Assembly (NCBI RefSeq): GCF_037975245.1
Contig: NC_092571.1
Span: 19,302,917 to 19,366,916, forward strand
From: Apostichopus japonicus
Lineage: Eukaryota; Echinodermata; Holothuroidea; Aspidochirotida; Stichopodidae
Length of the DNA stretch: 64,000 bases
Reading direction: 5' to 3'
Numbering within the stretch: position 1 is the stretch's first letter; the number at the start of each line of letters is the position of its first letter. Shown piece by piece: positions 1 to 13,000 of this stretch. The position numbers were made by a program, and so were the translations under genes. Below the pieces are notes generated by a model. That model was given only the letters and a program-made list of their open reading frames with translations. It ran no database searches and was not told where the DNA came from.

Positions 1-176
1 AATCCCTTATTGTATTTGGAAGAAAACTATACTTATAGCAATTGGTACTGGCATACAGTTGGCAGAAATGCATATCGTGCATGTTCCGACTCCTACGCAG
101 AGGCTTTCTTAGGCAGTCAATAGGGATCTGAGCCTGACCATAGATGCCCTTAGCAAATAAGATGATTCTACTTTGA

Positions 177-530
177 ATAGCCCTGTATTAAGAACATAAA
201 CCATGTGACAAGTCGGTTTTGCAACCGTCCTTCAAGATTCGGCATGATCTCCATACCTAACATAGCCCTGTATTAAGAACATAAACCATGTGATAAGTTG
301 GTTTAACAACCGTCAGTCAAAGGATCGGCAGGATTTCTATACCTAACATAGCCCTGTGTTAAGAACATAAACCATGTGATAAGTTGGTTTAACAACCGTC
401 AGTCAAAGAATCGGCATGATCTCTTTACCTAACATAGCCCTGTATTAAGAACATCAACCAAGTTATAATTTGGTTTAACAACCGTCAGTCAAAGAATCGG
501 CATGAATACCATACCTAACATAGCCCTGTG
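177..530. repeat. 86-bp tandem repeat, about 4.1 copies
   Basis: Copies start at 177, 262, 348, 434 and 520 (partial), each opening with atagccctgt and including aacataaacca. The copies differ by a few substitutions. It lies in the intron before RhoGEF exon a. Confidence 0.95.
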
Positions 531-905
531 GGCCTATTACTGCTTAAACTATCAGCACATAGTATTTGGGCGGTTCTAATAAGCATGTATTTTTATTTGA
601 TGTGTGCTATCACTGAGGAAAATGCCATCGAAAAACTTGCATTTTAACAAGTAGATATTTTTGAGCGCTTTCCATAGTTTAGCAAATGGCTAAAAATAGT
701 GACATTTTTTAGGTCTGCCAGTTGGATTGTGCCATCCAAATGAAATTGATGGTTGATAGGCTGGTAAAGTGATTTGTTCTTGTTTGATACTGTTGTCCTT
801 GTGTATGTTTTGTATCATTCATCTTCATCTTCAGTCTAATCATTGTTCCTGCTTTACTTTCTATCCTGCTATCATCCAAGTCATGGTTCTGATTTAATTT
901 TGCAG

Positions 906-1066
906 GCATTGTACGAAATCATCACCTCGGAGCATTCATATTTACGGAGCATCAGCCTTGTGGTTGATCACTTCATGGATTCGAAGCAGCTGGAGAGGCT
1001 GTTAGGCCCCTCAGATTACCGCAAACTATTCTCTAACATTAAAGAAGTTAGAAATGTTAGTCAACG
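906..1066 (+). CDS. RhoGEF exon a: start of DH domain
   Basis: Acceptor ttttgcag ends at 905 and donor gtaagt starts at 1067. It encodes residues 1-53 and two bases of codon 54 of the partial product, entering in phase 0 and leaving after two codon bases. It contains TSEHSYL, LFSNI and EVRNVSQR, typical of DH helix 1 and the segment before CR2 in ephexins. Confidence 0.92.
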
Positions 1067-4000
1067 GTAAGTTGTCACAGCTGTTCGAAAAGATGGACTT
1101 GGTTGCAGCACATTAGTGACAAGATTAAAGCCACAGCAGTAGGGACATGGTGAAGTTTTAGGCAGGTGAAAGGGTTAGATTGGAGAGGACATGGGGAATT
1201 GGTGGGATGGCAGTTTGCTACAATCAATCAAATTAGAAACTGCATCAGAGTCATTTTGCTTGTGCGCTTGTGTTAACTGTATCAAGAGCATAATTTCATC
1301 TAAGAATGTTTAGGAAAGAAAATTATACAAAGTGTCTTTCAAATCACTTTAAGTCTGAAAGATTTCCCTGTCAAATCAAGGTATTTGAGTATAACTGTAC
1401 ACCAATAACATAGACGATACTTTCTTTTGCACTTTGTGAGATCGACCAAGACCATGTCTACTTTTTCATGGGCTTTTGGCCAATCATCGTAAGATCAGCC
1501 AATAATAATAGTTCTCAGTTCTTATATAGCCCAACTTACAATAAAGTCTCGCCGCGCTGTACTTAACCCTGGTCATTGGTAACTTGTCACACCTACACAC
1601 CAAAGTGTGCACAATTCAAACAATCTCTCCTGGGGCACCACAGTGCACCACAGCCACGTGTCCCCTAGGGCACTTCCCATAGGGTGCAGCCATAAACCGG
1701 CACACGCAACTATATTTACAAGTCACCTCGCAAGTCCCCATTTACACACTTGGGTGAAGAGAGGCAATGGAGATAAAGTGCCTTGCCCAAGGACACAACG
1801 CAATGATCTGGCCAGGGCTCGAACCTGTAATCCTTAGATCACAAGTCCACTGCCTTAACCACTTGACCACAACGCCCTCACGTCAAAGACCATGTTTGCT
1901 TCTCTCATGGGCTCTTGGGCAAAGATCGGATAGTGCGCTCATGGTAAGATCGGGGGGTGTTGCCCCATCTGAATGCAGCCTTAGAAGAACAATGGATTTA
2001 GGACTCCCTAAGGTCAGATATCCATTAAATGTAGAATTAAACCTTCGATTAATTTCTACAATTTCAGCACTTTTTGACTACATTTTCGTCCCCCTTCCCT
2101 CCTTTTACAGCTTGTACGATGACATAGAAGCGTATCATGATCAATCTTTGACCCTTGAACACATTCCGAAGATCATTCTGAATCACCTGGAGCTATTTGA
2201 CTGTTACATCGGCTACTGCGGTAACAACCAACATCAGATAGCTCTCATGAACAAAATCAAGTAAGTTTCAGTTTTACTTATTTTCGTAAGAATCGTGTCG
2301 TGGTCGGAAAGAGTACTGACATCTAATTCATGTTCAAACTCAAGGCAGAATATTGGCCTTCAAATTTCAATGAAAAATGTTGCATTTTGTTTATCGGTCA
2401 TATTCTGTTGCCGCACCCTGCCCTATCATACCCCCTGCCCCGCCACATATTTTAAAGAGCAGATTGTGTCACTTTCGCCATGCTGATAGTTTTGTGGAAA
2501 TAACCAGAGTAATAAACATCCATTTTCACTTTAACTGTGTGTATCACACTGCTTGATAAGTCTTTTTCAACTGTTTGTGAAAGTTTCCAAGTACTGTTGC
2601 ACTAAAAACAACCAAACTTTAGGTTTGTTGATGGTTCTCTTAAGAATGGACCCTTATTAAGAAGAGAAAGCTAAATAAGTAGCTATGTAATCATGCCAAC
2701 ACCAGACTATGCAACTTATTGTATGGATGCTCAGTCTTTTTGTTTAGAAAAAGTACGTTTAATGTAAAATTCTCTTCACAAACAAATATTTCTATATCCT
2801 GCTAAATTTTTTTCCACTTGGTATTTATGCTTTTGGTTTGTTCATATAAAAGTCTCTTTTGTTAAACAGTGGCCTTTAAGCACAAATGTAGTCCTTTGGA
2901 AAAAACTTTGCTTCAATTCCAGTTTGTTATTTCCTAATTACTTTTTGTCTTTGTGAAGTGACCTGTTTTGGCTGAGGGTCGTCAGTTAAAGTGACTGGAC
3001 TACTAAGTCTAACACACAGACGTTTAGGTTGTTTCATCATCAGGTGCAAGAACATGAATGGAAAACATAAAAGTTTTATAGGCTCAAAGAACATGTTTAC
3101 AAATTTCTCGGGACAATATGAATGTTATCATAGAGTGCTTTGTTGTTTACATGTGGTTTAAATGTTTGGTTGGGTTAGTAGAACTGATATTACTTCAGAT
3201 TAACATGTACTGACCAGTACTGCGGAGTTAAGCCCAGTTAAGGAGGGCACTTCAGATAGTTTAGCATCCATTAAAAGGTGAATGTCTTGAAAACAGAAAT
3301 AAGCATGGAAGCATTACTCACACTCAAAATTATTTCTTGAAATGAGAATTTGACTTTCATTGTTTATCAGGAAAACCCCAGAAGTGAAGGCAGTCATTGA
3401 CAATCTTGAGAAGCATCCTGATTGTCAACATTTGGATTTGATGTCATTCTTGATGTTACCATTCCAGAGAATCACCAGACTACCACTTCTAATGAAGGTA
3501 ACTACAGAGATGAATGGTTACCCTGGCAACGGTGGTGAACTGTTGTCACAACGTAATAGTTGATCTACAATTCTACAGTTCTAAACAATACTGTTATAGT
3601 TGCCTTGGAAATGATGATGTACCTTTTGTAACAGAGTATGTAACACACAGTACTATTATATTAATCCGTACAACTTGTTTTGTACCAGTATTTACCAGTC
3701 CCATTTTATAACACAGTGGGGTATCCACTTTTGTAATTAAACTTCCAAAGTCACTGTTGCAGAATGGGTGAATTTGTTTTGTTTCAGATGTAATTATAGT
3801 TCAGTATCATAATGTGGTCTTACTAGTCATTAGTCCTTGAATATTTGCTTGATATTCAAAATCCATTTGATATCTCTGTACTTACTAGAAACATGATTGG
3901 ACAATGTGTGTTTAACTGGCTTTCTGTACAGCAGATTAGTGTTTATACATGTTTGTGTAGGTTCTAAAGATTTCAAGACTATCTTTCTGCTTCTAATTTT

Positions 4001-7000
4001 TCAGGCTGTTGTTAATAGATCTTCTTCTGATCTTGCAATAGAAGCGCAAATGATTATGGACAAGACCACTCATGTAAGTATGATCAAAGCTGGAGGATAC
4101 TAAAATATGGTTCCATCAAGAGGTATCAAAGGGTATCAAAGGGCATGAAAGGATCATTATGACACTTACCATGATAGCCTAAAGTAGAGTTGGCTTTCAA
4201 GTCACCACTTGGAGGGAAACACAGTATTGACATTAGAAGTCCTCTGTACTATTATTATTATTATGATTATAATTTACCAAATTTATATAGCGCTCTTTTC
4301 ATGCTTAAGCATGTTCAAGAGCCCTTTACAATCACAACAAAATGACAAAACCTTTAAATAATGAATATGAAGAATAAAATTGACACAGCTTAAATATTAA
4401 TATAAAAAATATAGATATATAAAAATGAAGGAATAATTTTAAAAATAATATAGATTTACAGTGAAATTCCTAAAAAGAAGTGAGTTTTCAGTAAATTTAA
4501 GTAATAAAATGACAAAACCCCTTAAAATATGTATACGAAAAATCAAATGGACGCAGCTTGAATATTAATATAAAAATGTATATGTATCTATAAGGACATT
4601 TTTTTAAAAACAATGAATGGTCCAGAACACTTTGATATTCTACAAGAGCGTATAAGAACCATACAAAACCTATGAAACAACTTAAAACTTATCTAAAACC
4701 AATAAAACAATATATATATAAAGATATATATAAAGATATATATAATTAAATAAACATATATATATATATTTATAAATATAAATATATATATATCAAGCAA
4801 TAGAAGAAAATTAAATTGCATTAAAATGACCGTTTTCTTCCTTTTTGGGACTTATCAAGCAAAGGTAGTGAGGGAACCCTGCATCATCTTGTAACAGAAG
4901 TCAGTCCAGAACGATGGGGCGCAGTTCTTGTTCTGGTGTGATAGTTTTTATACCTGTCACAAATAAAAACATGACCATGAGGTGGAATTTTCTGGTGGGC
5001 TGAATTTTAATAATTTAATTTTTCTGCCATACCACATCCGACCAGTCCATTATATATCTATGAATATGTATATGTTTACTTTCTGTTGTTGTCTTGTGTT
5101 CTTTGTTTAGTTGGTCCACGAATGCAACAATTCAGCCAAGAGGATGGAAGACTGCAAAGATTTAGCCGAGGTGTTAGCATCACTTGATCATAAGGCTGGT
5201 GTGAAGGTTGGTCATAGATAATTTTGCCTATGTCTATTTAACAAGTTCCCTTATCATCACAGATGATTGTGTTACTTATACATTGTTAATATCAATATAT
5301 TCATCGTCCTACATCTCCACCAGAATCATTGGATTTGTTGCAGAATCGACAAGTTTTGTTAGGTTTTTAAGCCTTTAACCTACTTCATCTTGACGTAGCT
5401 GTCATTGTTTGTTTAAGGGGTTAATTAAAGGGTTTTGCTGTTGGAAACATGATTTTTATCGGCATCACGGCAAGTGGTAGGGTAAGCAATCTCGGTCTGA
5501 ATTCAGTTCATACAATTAATTCCAGCTCTGTTCAAGATGTCATAGCAAAAGACATCTCTTCAAGAAAAGTGGCAAATGTGTTATGAAAACGGAATAAATG
5601 TGCGTTGGACAGGAGGTGCTTAATGAACTCTTCGGATCTTTGATTAGTTAACCTTAACTACCCAAGAAAAACTTTAATCTTTCTCAAGTTAAAACAATTG
5701 CTTCCTCATGGTAGTGGGGGGGGGGAGATGCTAGTCCAGGATATATGCCCATTGGAACCAAATGAACTTCTTCAAAGCTATGCTTCCCAGTCTTATTTTG
5801 AGTCCTGAAATCATTCTTGTTTCTTTTTATTTGACTCGATTTTTCTTCCTTATTTTAGCATGTTGAGCTGACACAACCTTCTGTCATTAAAAAGAAAGGT
5901 AGTATTAGGATGCTGAACTGGGTAGTTGGCAGAACAGGAAAGAAGAAGATTAGTATCAAGAAGAAAGTTTTCATCATCGCCACAACAGAAAAAGTGATCA
6001 TCGCCAAGGAAAAGCTCAGAGGGTAAATTTAATTCTTTCTAAATTGAAATAACTTTTATAAAAGTGTATTTACCTAGTTAAGAACAGTTTACATTATATT
6101 TGATATAGTTGTGTTGCTTTGAGTTCAGAATTCCCTTTTTTTGATTTTGTGTAATTTTGTTTTTATTCCTTTGAATGAATTATTAATTTAATAACTAGTA
6201 ATGTTCCTACAAATGATCATATTTTGTTTAATAATAATGACCTCGATATTTTAACTTTAGTGACCAGAAACGATTCCAGGTTCAAGATTGGTGTATGGCT
6301 AACAGGGTAACGATCAAAGATATCAGCGAGGAACAGAAGAAGGATATGTTCCCCTCTGGATTACCTCCAGAGGCAAAGTGTATCTTCAGAGTGACCTTCT
6401 TAGAGAACAACCAGAAACAGACCGAAGACTACGATTTATGTACTCAAAATGAGTGAGTACTCATCAACATTAGCTGAGAACATTCAAAATTAAATAAAAA
6501 TTCAAATATATACAATACACAAGATGAGGGTGTTTATTGTGTACTTAGCTACATTACTGGTAGGGTAAGTGGAAGTTACTGTGTTCATAATACCTGGAGT
6601 ACTAAACAAGAAGAGGCATTTCATGTGTACTCAGAATAAGTTAGTACCTAGCTACATTGCTGGTAGGGTAAGTGGAAGTTACTGTGTTCATAATACCTGG
6701 AGTACTAAACAAGAAAGGGCATTTCATGTGTACTCAGAATAAGTTAGTACCTAGCTACATTACCGGTAGGGTAAGTGGAAGTTACTGTGTTCATAATACC
6801 TGGAGTACTAAACAAGAAGGGGCATTTCAAGTGTACTCAGAATAAGTTAGTACCTAGCTACATTGCTGGTAGGGTAAGTGGAAGTTACTGTGTTCATAAT
6901 ACCTGGAGTACTAAACAAGAAGAGGCATTTCAAGTGTACTCAGAATAAGTTAGTACCTAGCTACATTACCGGTAGGGTAAGTGGAAGTTACTGTGTTCAT

Positions 7001-10000
7001 AATACCTGGAGTACTAAACAAGAAGGGGCATTTCAAGTGTACTCAGAATAAGTTAGTACCTAGCTACATTGCTGGTAGGGTAAGTGGAAGTTACTGTGTT
7101 CATAATACCTGGAGAACTAAACAAGAAGAGGCATTTCAAGTGTACTCAGAATAAGTTAGTACCTAGCTACATTGCTGGTAGGGTAAGTGGAAGTTACTGT
7201 GTTCATAATACCTGGAGTACTAAACAAGAAGAGGCATTTCAAGTGTACTCAGAATAAGTTAGTACCTAGCTACATTGCTGGTAGGGTAAGTGGAAGTTAC
7301 TGTGTTCATAATACCTGGAGTACTAAACAAGAAGAGGCATTTCAAGTGTACTCAGAATAAGTTAGTACCTAGCTACATTACCGGTAGGGTAAGTGGAAGT
7401 TACTGTGTTCAACATACCTGGAGTACTAAACAAGAAGAGGCATTTCAAGTGTACTCAGAATAAGTTAGTACATAGCTACATTGCTGGTAGGGTAAGTGGA
7501 AGTTACTGTGTTCATAATACCTGGAGTACTAAACAAGAAGAGGCATTTCAAGTGTACTCAGAATAAGTTAGTACCTAGCTACATTACCGGTAGGGTAAGT
7601 GGAAGTTACTGTGTTCATAATACCTGGAGTACCAAACAAGAAGAGGCATTTCAAGTGTACTCAGAATAAGTTAGTACCTAGCTACATTGCTGGTAGGGTA
7701 AGTGGAAGTTACTGTGTTCATAATACCTGGAGTACTAAACAAGAAGAGGCATTTCAAGTGTACTCAGAATAAGTTAGTACCTAGCCACATTACTGGTAGG
7801 GTAAGTGGAAGTTACTGTGTTCATAATACCTGTAGTACTAAACAAGAAGAGGCATTTCAAGTGTACTCAGAATAAGTTAGTACCTAGCTACATTGCTGGT
7901 AGGGTAAGTGCAAGTCACTGTGTTCATAATACCTGGAGTACTAAACAAGAAGAGGCATTTCAAGTGTACTCAGGATAAGTTAGTACCTAGCCACATGGTA
8001 GGGTAGGTGGAAGTTACTGTGTTCATAATACCTGTAGTACTAAACAAGAAGAGGCATTTCAAGTGTACTCAGAATAAGTTAGTACCTAGCTACATTGCTG
8101 GTAGGGTAAGTGGGTTACTGTGTTCATAATACCTGTAGTACTAAACAAGAAGAGGCATATCATGTGTACTCAGAATAAGTTAGTACCTAGCTACATTCCC
8201 GGCAGAGTAAGTGGAAGTTACTCTGTTCATAATACCTGTAGTACTAAACAAGAAGAGGCATTTCAAGTGTACTCAGAATAAGTTAGTACCTAGCTACATT
8301 GCTGGTAGGGTAAGTGGAAGTTACTGTGTTCATAATACCTGGAGTACCAAACAAGAAGAGGCATTTCAAGTGTACTCAGAATAAGTTAGTACCTAGCTAC
8401 ATTGCTGGTAGGGTAAGTGGAAGTTACTGTGTTCATAATACCTGGAGTACCAAACAAGAAGAGGCATTTCAAGTGTACTCAGAATAAGTTAGTACCTAAC
8501 TACATTACCGGTAGGGTAAGTGGAAGTTACTGTGTTCATAATACCTGTAGTACTTAACAAGAAGAGGCATTTCAAGTGTACTCAGAATAAGTTAGTACCT
8601 AACTACATTACCAGTAGGGTAAGTGGAAGTTACTGTGTTCATAATACCTGTAGTACTTAACAAGAAGAGGCATTTCAAGTGTACTCAGAATAAGTTAGTA
8701 CCTAACTACATTACCAGTAGGTTAAGTGGAAGTTACTGTGTTCATAATACCTGGAGTACCAAACAAGAAGAGGCATTTCAAGTGTACTCAGAATAAGTTA
8801 GTACCTAACTACATTACCAGTAGGGTAAGTGGAAGTTACTGTGTTCATAATACCTGTAGTACTTAACAAGAAGAGGCATTTCAAGTGTACTCAGAATAAG
8901 TTAGTACCTAACTACATTACCAGTAGGGTAAGTGGAAGTTACTGTGTTCATAATACCTGTAGTACTTAACAAGAAGAGGCATTTCAAGTGTACTCAGAAT
9001 AAGTTAGTACCTAACTACATTACCAGTAGGGTAAGTGGAAGTTACTGTGTTCATAATACCTGTAGTACTTAACAAGAAGAGGCATTTCATGTGTACTCAG
9101 AATAAGTTAGTACTTAGCTACATTACCGGTAGGTTAAGTGGAAGTTACTGTGTTCATAATACCTGTAGTACTAAACAAGAAGAGGCATTTCATGAGTACT
9201 CAGAATAAGTTAGTACCTAACTACATTGCTGGTAGGGTAAGTGGAAGTTACTGTGTTCATAATACCTGGAGTACTAAACAAGAAGAGGCATTCCCATGTG
9301 TACTCAGAATAAGTTAGTACCTAGCTACATTGCCGGTAGGGTAAGTGGAAGTTACTGTGTTCATAATACCTGGAGTACTAAACAAGAAGAGGCATTTCAA
9401 GTGTACTCAGAATAAGTTAGTACCTAGCTACATTACCGGTAGGGTAAGTGGAAGTTACTGTGTTCATAATACCTGGAGTACTAAACAAGAAGAGGCATTT
9501 CAAGTGTACTCAGAATAAGTTAGTACCTAGCTACATTGCTGGTAGGGTAAGTGGAAGTTACTGTGTTCATAATACCTGGAGTACTAAACAAGAAGAGGCA
9601 TTTCAAGTGTACTCAGAATAAGTTAGTACCTAGCTACATTACCGGTAGGGTAAGTGGAAGTTACTGTGTTCATAATACCTGGAGTACTAAACAAGAAGAG
9701 GCATTCCCATGTGTACTCAGAATAAGTTAGTACCTAGCTACATTACCGGTAGGGTAAGTGGAAGTTACTGTGTTCATAATACCTGGAGTACTAAACAAGA
9801 AGAGGCATTTCAAGTGTACTCAGAATAAGTTAGTACCTAGCTACATTACCGGTAGGGTAAGTGGAAGTTACTGTGTTCATAATACCTGTAGTACTAAACA
9901 AGAAGAGGCATTTCAAGTGTACTCAAAATAAGTTAGTACCTAGCTACATTGCTGGTAGGGTAAGTGGAAGTTACTGTGTTCATAATACCTGGAGTACTAA

Positions 10001-13000
10001 ACAAGAAGAGGCATTTCAAGTGTACTCAGAATAAGTTAGTACCTAGCTACATTACCGGTAGGGTAAGTGGAAGTTACTGTGTTCATAATACCTGGAGTAC
10101 TAAACAAGAAGAGGCATTCCCATGTGTACTCAGAATAAGTTAGTACCTAGCTACATTACCGGTAGGGTAAGTGGAAGTTACTGTGTTCATAATACCTGGA
10201 GTACTAAACAAGAAGAGGCATTTCAAGTGTACTCAGAATAAGTTAGTACCTAGCTACATTACCGGTAGGGTAAGTGGAAGTTACTGTGTTCATAATACCT
10301 GGAGTACTAAACAAGAAGAGGCATTTCAAGTGTACTCAGAATAAGTTAGTACCTAACTACATTACCGGTAGGGTAAGTGGAAGTTACTGTGTTCATAATA
10401 CCTGTAGTACCAAACAAGAAGAGGCATTTCAAGTGTACTCAGAATAAGTTAGTACCTAACTACATTACCAGTAGGGTAAGTGGAAGTTACTGTGTTCATA
10501 ATACCTGTAGTACTTAACAAGAAGAGGCATTTCAAGTGTACTCAGAATAAGTTAGTACCTAACTACATTACCAGTAGGGTAAGTGGAAGTTACTGTGTTC
10601 ATAATACCTGTAGTACTTAACAAGAAGAGGCATTTCAAGTGTACTCAGAATAAGTTAGTACCTAACTACATTACCAGTAGGGTAAGTGGAAGTTACTGTG
10701 TTCATAATACCTGTAGTACTTAACAAGAAGAGGCATTTCATGTGTACTCAGAATAAGTTAGTACTTAGCTACATTACCGGTAGGTTAAGTGGAAGTTACT
10801 GTGTTCATAATACCTGTAGTACTAAACAAGAAGAGGCATTTCATGAGTACTCAGAATAAGTTAGTACCTAACTACATTGCTGGTAGGGTAAGTGGAAGTT
10901 ACTGTGTTCATAATACCTGGAGTACTAAACAAGAAGAGGCATTCCCATGTGTACTCAGAATAAGTTAGTACCTAGCTACATTGCCGGTAGGGTAAGTGGA
11001 AGTTACTGTGTTCATAATACCTGGAGTACTAAACAAGAAGAGGCATTTCAAGTGTACTCAGAATAAGTTAGTACCTAGCTACATTACCGGTAGGGTAAGT
11101 GGAAGTTACTGTGTTCATAATACCTGGAGTACTAAACAAGAAGAGGCATTTCAAGTGTACTCAGAATAAGTTAGTACCTAGCTACATTGCTGGTAGGGTA
11201 AGTGGAAGTTACTGTGTTCATAATACCTGGAGTACTAAACAAGAAGAGGCATTTCAAGTGTACTCAGAATAAGTTAGTACCTAGCTACATTACCGGTAGG
11301 GTAAGTGGAAGTTACTGTGTTCATAATACCTGGAGTACTAAACAAGAAGAGGCATTCCCATGTGTACTCAGAATAAGTTAGTACCTAGCTACATTACCGG
11401 TAGGGTAAGTGGAAGTTACTGTGTTCATAATACCTGGAGTACTAAACAAGAAGAGGCATTTCAAGTGTACTCAGAATAAGTTAGTACCTAGCTACATTAC
11501 CGGTAGGGTAAGTGGAAGTTACTGTGTTCATAATACCTGTAGTACTAAACAAGAAGAGGCATTCCCATGTGTACTCAGAATAAGTTAGTACCTAGCCACG
11601 TTACTGGTAGGGTAAGTGGAAGTTACTGTGTTCATAATACCTGGAGTACTAAGCAAGAAGAGGCATTTCAAGTGTACTCAGAATAAGTTAGTACCTAGCT
11701 ACATTACCGGTAGGGTAAGTGGAAGTTACTGTGTTCATAACACCTGGAGTACTAAACAAGAAGGGGCATTTCAAGTGTACTCAGAATAAGTTAGTACCTA
11801 GCTACATTGCTGGTAGGGTAAGTGGAAGTTACTGTGTTCATAATACCTGTAGTACTAAACAAGAAGAGGCATTCCCATGTGTACTCAGAATAAGTTAGTA
11901 CCTAGCCACGTTACTGGTAGGGTAAGTGGAAGTTACTGTGTTCAACATACCTGGAGTACTTAACAAGAAGAGGCATTTCAAGTGTACTCAGAATAAGTTA
12001 GTACCTAGCTACATTGCTGGTAGTGTTAGTACATATTATTGTGTTCATCACATTTGGCGTACTAAACAAGACGAGGCTGTCTGGTGTACTCGATTGAGTT
12101 TATACTTAGTTACATGGCTGGTATACAGTATGTAGGATACTGCATTCATTAAATCTTTTAAGTGATAAACAAAACAAGGATGGCTTGTGTTCTCGAAGTC
12201 AGTACCTAGTTACATTTGTGAGAAGTGGTACTTAGTCTGTGATAACCAGGTTTGGAGGTGTAACCTCTTTGAGTTATATGAGGAGTTATTATAATAATGA
12301 AATAGGAAACTGAGGGGTACGGTTTTTGGTGTCTGTTTATGAGTGAAATTTAATAAATTAATGTTTTCTGTCATGCCCAGGAGTGATAAGGAAAGATGGC
12401 TCCAGGCACTCAGTACTTCGAAGCTGGGAGAGAACGGAGAAATCATTTACGATAATTTCGGTAAGTAGACTTTCACTAATTAATAAATTGGTAATAATCA
12501 GTGATTTTGGTCCTATTCTGTAACAGACGAAGTACAAAGGTCAGATAGGTCATACAAGGTCATACTATTTCTGGAAGAGTAAACAAAAGTTTGATCAGTA
12601 CTGATTAAATTTCCACAATTTTCTCTTTTTATACAGTATCAATTGTGTTATTTGAGCTAAGATATGGAAATTTTTGTCTCAACTCGCCATAATGATAATA
12701 GTTTTTGTGGGGTTTGACTGATCTACGTGCATTCCTTTCACAATTTTCCCTGTTGTTGATATTTTTTTGTCACTTAGTTAACTTCTCTGTATTTATATTG
12801 TGAAGAAACAAATAAATGAAATGAAATATGTAAATAAAATAAATATAATTAATATTAATGCAAAGGAACAAATTAAGAAGGTTGTCTTAGTTCTGTTGAA
12901 GTTAGTGTCTTACTTTGAGTGTCATTCCTTAAGTTTTCTAGTCGACTTGCCAGATATTTTTAACTGATTGCACCAATCTGCTATAAGAACTATTATAAAT

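Noticed and set aside
1815-1869. tRNA gene on the minus strand
   Set aside because: A and B boxes are present, but there is no complete cloverleaf or acceptor stem and the sequence continues into a SINE body.
11926-12135. 69-codon plus frame beginning MEVTVFNIPGV
   Set aside because: It lies in the last, decayed units of the 103-bp array; the frame is a by-product of the repeat. Its CTQNK text is nonetheless part of the evidence that the unit derives from the exon.
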